Below are positions 6,801 through 12,508 of a stretch of 12,508 nt of DNA, in pieces (position 1 is the stretch's first letter; every line of letters begins with the position of its first letter). This DNA is from an uncultured Archangium sp. Its GTDB lineage: Bacteria > Myxococcota > Myxococcia > Myxococcales > Myxococcaceae. The translations under genes were made by a program, and so were the position numbers. Under the pieces are notes generated by a model. It saw only the letters and a program-made list of their open reading frames with translations, searched no databases and was not told where the DNA came from. The stretch is from the NCBI GenBank assembly GCA_946479335.1, contig CAMLFP010000143.1, positions 1 to 12,508 on the forward strand, written 5' to 3'.

Positions 6801-9800
6801 ATGCGGATTCAAGTTCTCGCGGCGGTGCTGATGCTGGCCGGGTTGGCGGGGTGCAACTGCGGCGACCCCAACGTCGGCAAGGATGGTGGCGGAGGTGGCA
6901 CGGCGACCACCGGTGGCTCGGGCGGCGGGACGACGGGCGGCGGCACCGGCACCGGCGGCGGCACGGCCAACACCGGCGGCGGCACCGGCACGCTGCCCGA
7001 CGGCGGCACCTGCAACGCAGCGCAGACCTGCGCGACCTTCCGCTGGGACGGCGGCGTGGTGGGCGCGAACTGCGGCTTCATCTCCGACGGCTGCGGCAAC
7101 CTCATCGACTGCGGCGACTGCACGCTGCCCGCGACGTGCGGCGGTGGCGGCACGCCCAACCAGTGCGGCGGCACCACGGGCTGCATCCCCAAGACGTGTG
7201 ACGACATCGGCCGGCGCGCCGACGGCGGCGTGTTCGCCTACGACTGCGGTCTCGCGGCCGACGGCTGCGGTGGCGTGCTCAACTGCGGCACCTGCGTGAC
7301 GCCTGAAATCTGCGGCGGCGCGGGCGTGCCCGGCCAGTGCGGCCTCACCGGCAGCAACCTCGACGACGCGGGCGCGTGTATCCCCACCACGTGCGCCATC
7401 GCGGGCGCGAGCTGCGGCACCATCGGCAATGGCTGTGGTCAGACGTTGAACTGCGGCACCTGCGACGCGGGCACGTGCGGCGGCAGCGGCGTGCCGTACC
7501 AGTGCGGCGCCAGCGGCACGACCTGCACGCCCGTGACCTGCACCGACCTCGGCGCGAGCTGCGGCTCCGTGGGCAACGGCTGCGCGGGCGCGGCGGGGCA
7601 GATCCTCAACTGTGGTGGCCCCTGCGCCGCGCCTGACACCTGCGGCGGCGGCGGGATCCCCAACGTCTGCGGCGGCGGCGTGACCTGCACCGCGTTGAGC
7701 CAGAGCGCGGCGTGCGCCGGCAAGTGCGGCACCGTCGGCGACGGCTGCGGCGGCTCGTACAGCTGCGGGAACTGCAGCAGCGGCACGTGCGGCGGCGGCG
7801 GTATCCCCAACGTGTGCGGCGGTTCTTCTCCCGTGTGCCCCGGTGGCGCGCCTTCGCCGGCGACGGTGTGCGCGGGCAAGTGCGGCAACGTGGCCGACGG
7901 CTGCGGCAACGTCATCAACTGCACCAGCGCCAACGGCGGCGTCAGCTGCTCCGGTGGGCAGACCTGCGGCGGCTCGGGCGTGGCCAACGTCTGTGGCGGG
8001 TGCGTCGCGAAGACCTGCGCTGACCTCGGCAAGAACTGCGGCGTGGTGGCCAACGGCTGCGGCGGGCTCACCGCCAGCTGCGGCACCTGCACCGGCGTCG
8101 ACATCTGCGGTGGTGCGGGCGTGGCGAACGTCTGCGGCGCCGTCATCCCCGCGCTCCCGTGCGACGGTGGTCTCTGCGAGTACCAGAGCACCTCCACCAC
8201 GCTGAGCGGCATCGTCTACGCGCCGACGCAGGCCGACGCCGGCTACGGCCAGCCCGACCCCATCCCCAACGCGTTCGTCTACATCCCCAACCGGCCGCAG
8301 AACCTCGCGCTCCTCGACGGCGACGGCGGCGTGGGCTGCCTGCAGTGCACCGACGGCCTCTCGGGTGACCCGCTGGTCTCGGCGAACTCGCAGACCAACG
8401 GCGCCTTCACGCTCACCAACGTGCCGTGCGGCATCGACGTGCCGGTGGTGATCCAGCTCGGCAAGTGGCGTCGCGTGGTGACGGTGCCGGCGTCGCAGGC
8501 GGTGTGCGGCAGCAACATCCAGCTGACGCAGGAGCAGTCGCGCCTGCCGCGCAAGTTCCAGGAGTTCAATCAGTTCGACAGCATCCCCAAGATCGCCATC
8601 ATCTCCGGGAGCGTCGACACCATCGAGTGCGTGCTGCCGAAGATCGGCATCGCGGCTGATCAGTACGGCAACCCGAGCGACAGCAAGCGCGTCACCTTCT
8701 ACCGGGACAACGGCGGCAAATATAATTCGAGCACGCCGTCGGCCCCGACCATCTGGGACGACCTGGGCGAGATGCGCAAGTACGACATGATCGTCATCGA
8801 CTGCATCGGCAGCGAGTCGACGAAGACGGTCGCGCGGCGCCAGAACCTCGAGGCCTACGCCAACGCGGGCGGCCGCGTCTTCGCCTCGCACTTCGCGTAC
8901 GTGTGGCTGTACCAGAAGGCCATCGCGTCGAACGGCAGCACCATCAACGTGTTGACCAACCCGCCGACGCCGGCGCTCACCTTCCCGACCACGGCCGACT
9001 TCAACGTCAACCAGTCGAGCCCGGGTGACCAGTACGCGTACATCGACACGTCGTTCCCGAAGGGCCAGACGTTCTCCGACTGGATCCAGCTGGTGACCAA
9101 CCCGCCCCCCGCGGTGGGCCGCATCCGCATCAACGTGGTGCGCCGTGACATGAACTCGGTGCACACGTCGGCTGACACGCCGCCGGCGCAGCGGTGGGTG
9201 TGGGGTACGTCGGGCAGCACCACCAACATCCCGCTCCAGTACACCTTCAACACGCCCACCTCGGCGGCGCCCGCCGCGCAGTGCGGCCGCGTGCTCTTCA
9301 GCGACTTCCACGTCATCGACGCCAGCGTGAGCAACTCCACGTGGCCGTACTGCGGCACCGGGCCGATGACCCAGCAGGAGAAGACCTTCGAGTACCTCAT
9401 CTTCGACCTGTCTTCGTGCGTCGCGCCCGACGTGCCGCCGCAGACGTGCACCCCGAAGACCTGCGCAGATCTGCCCGGCGTGTGCGGCCCGCAGTCTGAC
9501 GGCTGCGGTGGCGCGCTCAACTGCTCGTGCGCCGGCACCGCGACGTGCGACACCGCCCACGGCACCTGCTGCACGCCCACCACCTGCGCGGCGGCGGGCG
9601 CGAACTGCGGCACCATCACCAACGGCTGCGGCGGCACGCTCAACTGCGGCATGTGCTCCGGCAACACCACCTGCGGCGGCGGCGGCACGCCGAACGTGTG
9701 CGGTGGCGGTACCTGCCAGCCGCTGACCTGCACCGGTCTTGGCTACAACTGCGGCTCGTGGGGCAACGGCTGCGGCACCGGCACGCTGAACTGCAACTCG

Positions 9801-10439
9801 TGCCCGCCGGGGCAGACCTGCGGCGGCGGCGGCGTCACCGGCCAGTGCGGCGGTGGTACGTGCACTCCGCGCGACTGCACCTCGCAGGGCTTCAACTGCG
9901 GCACGCAGGGCGATGGCTGTGGCAACACGCAGGACTGCGGCACCTGCCCCTCGGGTCAGCAGTGCGGTGTCAACGCGCCTCCCGGCGTGTGCGGCACGCC
10001 GACGCCGTGCGTGCCCAAGACCTGCACCGACCAGGGCTTCAACTGCGGCACCCAGGGTGACGGCTGTGGCTCCACCATCGACTGCGGCACGTGCCCGGCG
10101 GGTCAGGTGTGTGGCGCGTCGGGCCCGGGCCTCTGTGGCGCGGTGGCGTGCACGCCGCTGACGTGCGGTCAGCAAGGCCTCGCGTGCGGCACCGCCGGCG
10201 ACGGCTGCGGCAACCTCATCTTCTGCGGCAACTGCCCCTCGGGTCAGACCTGCGGCGGCGGCGGGGTGCCCGGCCAGTGCGGCACGCCCTCGTGCACCAA
10301 GCGCACGTGTGAAGACTTCGGGTACGACTGCGGCCAGGCCGGCGACGGCTGTGGCGGCGTCATCGACTGCGGCGTCTGCCCGCCCACCAAGTCGTGCGGT
10401 GGCGGCGGTCAGCCCAACGTCTGCGGCGGTCTGGGCTGA
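6801..10439 (+). CDS. Large Cys-rich repeat lipoprotein with ThuA/GATase-like core (7 + core + 7)
   Basis: A 1212-residue lipoprotein. MRIQVLAAVLMLAGLAGC is a textbook signal with lipobox LAGC (Cys18). Residues 28-70 form a Gly/Thr linker. Residues 71-447 hold seven repeats and 883-1211 seven more, of about 45-60 residues with up to eight cysteines: CxPxTC...xCG...DGCGG.L.CG.C...CGGGGxPNxCGG. Residues 448-882 are Cys-poor. About 466-570 looks like a carboxypeptidase-regulatory (prealbumin-like) fold (LSGIVYAPT... GAFTLTNVPCG). About 597-880 looks Rossmann-like, with KIAIISGS, YDMIVIDCIG (661-670) and LEAYANAGGRVFASHFAYVW (683-702), reminiscent of ThuA/class I GATase-like domains. No catalytic triad can be assigned. 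The Cys units probably form disulfide-knotted stalks at the cell surface. It diverges from the MopE-type gene; the methyltransferase follows 32 bp downstream. Function unknown; domain calls are by eye. Confidence 0.88.
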   Translation: MRIQVLAAVLMLAGLAGCNCGDPNVGKDGGGGGTATTGGSGGGTTGGGTGTGGGTANTGGGTGTLPDGGTCNAAQTCATFRWDGGVVGANCGFISDGCGNLIDCGDCTLPATCGGGGTPNQCGGTTGCIPKTCDDIGRRADGGVFAYDCGLAADGCGGVLNCGTCVTPEICGGAGVPGQCGLTGSNLDDAGACIPTTCAIAGASCGTIGNGCGQTLNCGTCDAGTCGGSGVPYQCGASGTTCTPVTCTDLGASCGSVGNGCAGAAGQILNCGGPCAAPDTCGGGGIPNVCGGGVTCTALSQSAACAGKCGTVGDGCGGSYSCGNCSSGTCGGGGIPNVCGGSSPVCPGGAPSPATVCAGKCGNVADGCGNVINCTSANGGVSCSGGQTCGGSGVANVCGGCVAKTCADLGKNCGVVANGCGGLTASCGTCTGVDICGGAGVANVCGAVIPALPCDGGLCEYQSTSTTLSGIVYAPTQADAGYGQPDPIPNAFVYIPNRPQNLALLDGDGGVGCLQCTDGLSGDPLVSANSQTNGAFTLTNVPCGIDVPVVIQLGKWRRVVTVPASQAVCGSNIQLTQEQSRLPRKFQEFNQFDSIPKIAIISGSVDTIECVLPKIGIAADQYGNPSDSKRVTFYRDNGGKYNSSTPSAPTIWDDLGEMRKYDMIVIDCIGSESTKTVARRQNLEAYANAGGRVFASHFAYVWLYQKAIASNGSTINVLTNPPTPALTFPTTADFNVNQSSPGDQYAYIDTSFPKGQTFSDWIQLVTNPPPAVGRIRINVVRRDMNSVHTSADTPPAQRWVWGTSGSTTNIPLQYTFNTPTSAAPAAQCGRVLFSDFHVIDASVSNSTWPYCGTGPMTQQEKTFEYLIFDLSSCVAPDVPPQTCTPKTCADLPGVCGPQSDGCGGALNCSCAGTATCDTAHGTCCTPTTCAAAGANCGTITNGCGGTLNCGMCSGNTTCGGGGTPNVCGGGTCQPLTCTGLGYNCGSWGNGCGTGTLNCNSCPPGQTCGGGGVTGQCGGGTCTPRDCTSQGFNCGTQGDGCGNTQDCGTCPSGQQCGVNAPPGVCGTPTPCVPKTCTDQGFNCGTQGDGCGSTIDCGTCPAGQVCGASGPGLCGAVACTPLTCGQQGLACGTAGDGCGNLIFCGNCPSGQTCGGGGVPGQCGTPSCTKRTCEDFGYDCGQAGDGCGGVIDCGVCPPTKSCGGGGQPNVCGGLG
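6882..7010 (+). repeat. Gly/Thr-rich linker with GGCGGCACC-like DNA repeats
   Basis: Residues 28-70 of the lipoprotein are a low-complexity tether of GGGT, GGGTGT and GGGTANT units, built from short repeats of GGCGGCACC/GGCACCGGC. It joins the lipid-anchored Cys18 to the first Cys-rich unit. Such tracts can change length by slippage, and an assembly could miscount them. Confidence 0.7.
7011..8141 (+). repeat. N-terminal array of seven eight-cysteine units
   Basis: Seven tandem units begin at residue 71. The typical unit is C-x-P-x-TC, ten or so residues, CG, N/DGCGG, x-x-x-CG-x-C, then CGGGG-x-P-N-x-CGG. Units 1 and 2 carry short insertions (RWDGG, RRADGG) before the third cysteine. Units 5 and 6 have a variant opening ending ACAGKCG or VCAGKCG. 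Unit 4 has GCAGAAGQILNC in place of GCGGxLNC. Units 4 and 5 share the identical GGGIPNVCGG, suggesting gene conversion or recent duplication. Confidence 0.8.
9447..10436 (+). repeat. C-terminal array of seven eight-cysteine units
   Basis: Seven further units begin at residue 883 with CTPKTC. The first is shortened and lacks the CGGGG segment (TCDTAHGTCC). The others are more uniform than the N-terminal units. Units four and five of this array share the identical QGFNCGTQGDGCG, 147 bp apart, differing at only three synonymous bases in 39. The array runs to the end of the protein (NVCGGLG-stop). Confidence 0.8.
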
Positions 10440-10471
10440 AGACTGCCGAGACACCGGCGCGAGGCTCCCTC

Positions 10472-11101
10472 GTGGAGCCCGCGCTCCTTACGCAGATCAC
10501 CGAAGTGCGGGAGGTACTGCCGGGGCTGCGTGTGCGGCTCGCGGCGGAGCCGTTGTCGGTGTGGCTCGCGGCTGAAGCGGCGACCGGTCGGCGCGAGGAG
10601 CCGCCGTTCTGGGCGCACGCCTGGCCGGGAGGGCTGGCGCTGGCGAAGCATGTCCTCGAGAGGCCCGCGCTGGTGCGTGGCCTCCGCGTGTTGGACTTCG
10701 CCGCCGGCTGCGGTGTGACGGGCATCGCTGCGGCGCTGGCCGGTGCCGCGCACGTGAAGGCAACGGAGGTCGACGCCTTCGCGCTGGAGGCCATCACGCA
10801 GAACGCGGCGCTGAACGGCGTCACGCTCGAGGTGCGTCGAGAGGATGTCATCGGCCGCGATGACGCGTGGGACGTGGTGCTGGTCGGTGACGTCTTCTAC
10901 GAAGACGAGCTCTCGCGCCGCGTGCTGGCGTGGCTGCGCGCGCTGGCACATCGCGGGGCGCGCGTGTTGGTGGGCGACCCGGGGCGCTCCTTCTTCCCGG
11001 CCGCGGAGCTGCACGTCGAAGGCGAGTACGCGTTCCCTCCCGTGCCCGCGTGGGACAGCGTCGTCGCGCATACCGCGCGCGTGTGGAGTGTCGGCCCGTG
11101 A
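10472..11101 (+). CDS. Class I SAM-dependent methyltransferase, METTL20/ETF-beta lysine methyltransferase type
   Basis: A cytoplasmic seven-beta-strand methyltransferase (209 aa). PPFWAHAWPGGLALAKHVL (44-62) matches the W-x-x-W-P/A-G-G-x-x-L entry segment of this group. VLDFAAGCG (73-81) is SAM motif I, TEVD (98-101) the acidic ribose-binding end of strand 2, VLVGDVFYED (136-145) the motif IV/post-motif, and VLVGDPGR (165-172) is characteristic. These resemble METTL20-like enzymes, which in a few characterised bacteria methylate lysines of ETF-beta and ribosomal protein L7/L12; other protein targets are possible. The GTG at 10472 is chosen for the GAGG 7 nt upstream; a GTG at 10394 would overlap the lipoprotein gene by 46 bp and add a low-quality Arg-rich start. 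The stop overlaps the next gene's GTG by 4 bp. Confidence 0.8.
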   Translation: MEPALLTQITEVREVLPGLRVRLAAEPLSVWLAAEAATGRREEPPFWAHAWPGGLALAKHVLERPALVRGLRVLDFAAGCGVTGIAAALAGAAHVKATEVDAFALEAITQNAALNGVTLEVRREDVIGRDDAWDVVLVGDVFYEDELSRRVLAWLRALAHRGARVLVGDPGRSFFPAAELHVEGEYAFPPVPAWDSVVAHTARVWSVGP

Positions 11102-11457
11102 GCCGCGAGCTCGAGGCGCTGTGTCGCGCGTGCGGCCTGTGCTGCGACGGCACGCTCTTCACGCGGGTGCCGCTGGCGCCGACCGAGGTCGTGCCTGAAG
11201 CGGCGCTCGCGGTGCGCACGACGGAGCAGGGCGGCCGGTACGTGCCGCAGCGCTGCGCGGCGCTGGCGGGCACGGTGTGCGGTGTCTACGCGCAACGGCC
11301 GCTCGCGTGCCGGCGCTTCGAATGTCTGCTCTTCGGGGCGCTGCGCGGGGGCGAAGTGTCGCTCCCGGAGGCGCTGGAGGTCGTGACGCGCGCGAAGGCC
11401 CTCCACGGCGACGCGCAGCGCGAGTACCTCACGTTCCACTTCGGTCGGCGCACGTAG
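11098..11457 (+). CDS. YkgJ-family eight-cysteine cluster protein
   Basis: A 119-residue cytoplasmic protein of the YkgJ (UPF0153) type, annotated in databases as a putative zinc- or iron-chelate-binding domain; no biochemical function is established. Cysteines 9, 12, 15 and 16 (CRACGLCC) and 53, 61, 71 and 76 (RCAAL...VCGVYAQRPLACRRFEC) follow the family spacing, including the hallmark C-x-x-Y/F-x-x-RP-x-x-C-R-x-F-x-C. The GTG at 11098 overlaps the methyltransferase stop (GTGA), so the two are almost certainly co-translated. An alternative upstream frame extension has no support. The C-terminus (HFGRRT) is not conserved in any way I recognise. Confidence 0.85.
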   Translation: MSRELEALCRACGLCCDGTLFTRVPLAPTEVVPEAALAVRTTEQGGRYVPQRCAALAGTVCGVYAQRPLACRRFECLLFGALRGGEVSLPEALEVVTRAKALHGDAQREYLTFHFGRRT

Positions 11458-12048
11458 CTGCGACCCCTCGCGGGTCCTCCACCGCCACGGCCGTCGGAGC
11501 GCGCGGCGCGACGGGTTGCGTTCTCCCGCGGGTCCGCCGACGAGCAGCCACGCCGGCAGGAAAATGCCCAGCGCACACCACAGCCCGTCGAGCGCTTCTC
11601 GCTCTCACCAGCTGCGCGTTGGTCTCCTGCAGTTGCTCGCTGCGCCAGCCCGCGCACGAACTTCGGGGTGCTCCGTGGCGCGCGCAGCACCAGGAACGTG
11701 CAGGTCGCGCGCGACACACCGCGCGTTCGACGTGGCCACCATCGGGCCGCTGGAGCGGGTGTACCGATGCCGAGAGCTGTGTGCCCCTGAACAGTGACTC
11801 GAATGACAGCGGTGTCGTTCGGTTCCTGCTTCAGGATGCACGCGGGCATGACGGCGATGGGCCGCCACGCCCGCTGACGCGCCTCAGTGTCTCGCGACGT
11901 GCTGCAACGCAGTCACCGGTCGCGGCGTTGCGAGGCGGTGCGTCTCTCGTGCGCGGCTCCTCCGGGGCGGGCGCGCTTCGTGGCACGCGCACGCGTCGAT
12001 GCCCGCGATGAAGAGCGCCAGCGCCGCGGTGAGCGCCGCCCACCTCAT
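11429..12048 (-). pseudogene. Frameshifted remnant of an exported/membrane protein gene coupled to recA
   Basis: No single frame spans this 600-bp stretch, yet protein-like pieces with G/C-rich third positions follow each other on the minus strand in changing frames. The ATG at 12048 overlaps the recA stop (ATGA) and starts a good signal peptide, [20 protein letters not shown]. Near 11970 the frame moves to EEPRTRDAPPRNAATGDC, then near 11870 to WRPIAVMPACILKQEPNDTA. Later come SVHPLQRPDGGHVERAVCRA (about 11720-11780), TCTFLVLRAPRSTPKFVRGL, a coiled-coil-like SEQLQETNAQLVRA, a hydrophobic segment LWCALGIFLPAWLLVGG (about 11530-11585), and a Pro/Ala tail (PVAPRAPTAVAVEDP) ending at the stop at 11429, inside the 3' end of the YkgJ gene. 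The layout suggests signal peptide, periplasmic part, coiled coil and C-terminal membrane helix. Either a decaying gene or a cluster of indel errors; no family recognised. Confidence 0.5.
11462..11476 (+). terminator. Possible weak stem after the YkgJ gene
   Basis: GACCC, five-base loop CTCGC, GGGTC forms a perfect 5-bp GC-rich stem 4 nt after the stop at 11457. No T-run follows, so intrinsic termination is doubtful. Confidence 0.2.
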
Positions 12049-12508
12049 GCGGCTTCGGCCTGCGCGGCCGTCTCCGTCTTCGTGGCGCGCGGCGCGGAGA
12101 GGATGGCGTCCACCAGCTGGGCGCTCTCCGCCGCGTGCTCCTTCACCCACTCCATCGCGGCGTTGCGGCCCTGGCCGATGCTCTCGCCCGCGTACTTGAA
12201 GAACGAGCCCGACTTCTCGATGAGGCCCAGCTGCACGCCGAGGTCGATGATCTCCCCGGGGCGGTTGATGCCCTTGTTGTAGATGATGTCGAACTCCGCC
12301 TCCTGGAAGGGCGGCGCCACCTTGTTCTTCACCACCTTCACCTTGGTGCGCGTGCCGACGACGTTGTCGCCTTCCTTCAGGTTCCCCGCCCGGCGGATCT
12401 CGCAGCGCACCGAGCTGTAGAACTTGAGCGCGTTGCCGCCCGTCGTGGTCTCCGGGTTGCCGAACATCACGCCGATCTTCATGCGGATCTGGTTGATGAA
12501 GATGATGC
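12045..12508 (-). CDS. recA: RecA recombinase, C-terminal part (5' end outside window)
   Basis: The reading frame enters at the right edge with [20 protein letters not shown], the strand and DNA-binding loop L2 region of RecA ([17 protein letters not shown]), so about 153 C-terminal residues are visible. The C-terminal domain follows ([56 protein letters not shown]), all conserved in RecA. The tail ([15 protein letters not shown]) is Ala-rich and has few acidic residues compared with the acidic tail of E. coli RecA. The TGA at 12047-12045 overlaps the ATG of the frameshifted gene. RecA carries out homologous strand exchange and activates the SOS response. Myxococcus is known to carry two recA genes; which copy this is cannot be decided here. 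Confidence 0.97.
   Translation of the reverse strand, partial: IIFINQIRMKIGVMFGNPETTTGGNALKFYSSVRCEIRRAGNLKEGDNVVGTRTKVKVVKNKVAPPFQEAEFDIIYNKGINRPGEIIDLGVQLGLIEKSGSFFKYAGESIGQGRNAAMEWVKEHAAESAQLVDAILSAPRATKTETAAQAEAA

Noticed and set aside
8721..8726. Perfect TATAAT inside the large lipoprotein gene
   Set aside because: It codes Tyr-Asn in frame, has no -35 at suitable distance and no downstream gene start; probably chance.
7011..10436. Regular DNA repeats that might suggest a CRISPR array or satellite
   Set aside because: Period and conservation follow codons of Cys-rich protein units; there are no identical repeats with unique spacers.
6732..10454. A 1240-residue open frame antisense to the large lipoprotein gene
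   Set aside because: It is Ala/Arg/Val-rich low-complexity sequence, the mirror of a GC-rich Cys/Gly repeat gene; the plus frame has a signal peptide, ribosome site and clear repeats.
10394..10471. GTG at 10394 as start of the methyltransferase
   Set aside because: It overlaps the lipoprotein gene, lacks a ribosome site and adds Arg-rich residues not typical of the family; GTG at 10472 has GAGG upstream.
11516..11797. Plus-strand open frame in the gene-poor stretch before recA
   Set aside because: Composition is Ser/Arg/Ala-rich with no motif; third-position G/C pattern favours the minus-strand pieces.

Overview
The window is high-GC DNA with strong G/C preference at third codon positions. 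It carries several secreted Cys-rich and Asp-rich repeat proteins, including lipoproteins with MopE-type metal-binding motifs and C..TC..CG..GCG repeats. This combination is typical of Myxococcota (myxobacteria and relatives); I cannot name a genus. It looks chromosomal: biotin operon, recA, no mobile element, and no tRNA, rRNA or CRISPR that I can see.

Layout from left to right. (1) Positions 2-1213 (+) hold the 3' part of a secreted protein with one MopE-type motif followed by seven WNG...DSR...IYF repeats, probably a seven-bladed beta-propeller. (2) Positions 1223-5451 (-) hold a compact biotin operon, bioB-bioF-bioA-bioD, whose cistrons overlap by 4, 14 and 4 bp. It covers the four late steps from pimeloyl-thioester to biotin; genes for making pimelate are not in the window. 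Upstream of bioB a perfect 10-bp dyad with a 14-bp spacer (5506-5539) resembles the known BirA operator, and a second hairpin (5456-5482) would mask the bioB Shine-Dalgarno. The bioB and bioF coding 3' ends carry hairpin-rich tails that look like intergenic repeats absorbed into the reading frames. (3) Two genes diverge from a 122-bp intergenic region: a Cys/Asp-rich protein with seven DxDxDG-type loops (5545-6678, -) and a 1212-residue lipoprotein (6801-10439, +). The latter has seven eight-cysteine repeats, then a Cys-poor core (prealbumin-like plus ThuA/GATase-like), then seven more repeats. (4) Positions 10472-11457 (+) hold a METTL20/ETF-beta-type methyltransferase overlapping by 4 bp a small eight-cysteine YkgJ-family protein. 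(5) Positions 11429-12048 (-) hold what looks like a frameshifted remnant of an exported membrane protein that starts in ATGA overlap with recA. (6) Positions 12045-12508 (-) hold the C-terminal part of recA, cut by the window edge.

Functional picture. The biotin genes form one translationally coupled unit, probably repressed by a biotin-sensing BirA. The three Cys/Asp-rich exported proteins form a surface or secreted set of unknown role. The most unusual items are the symmetrical 7+core+7 lipoprotein, the predicted BirA operator plus masked ribosome site, the repeat-derived tails at cistron boundaries, and the heavily frameshifted gene behind recA.
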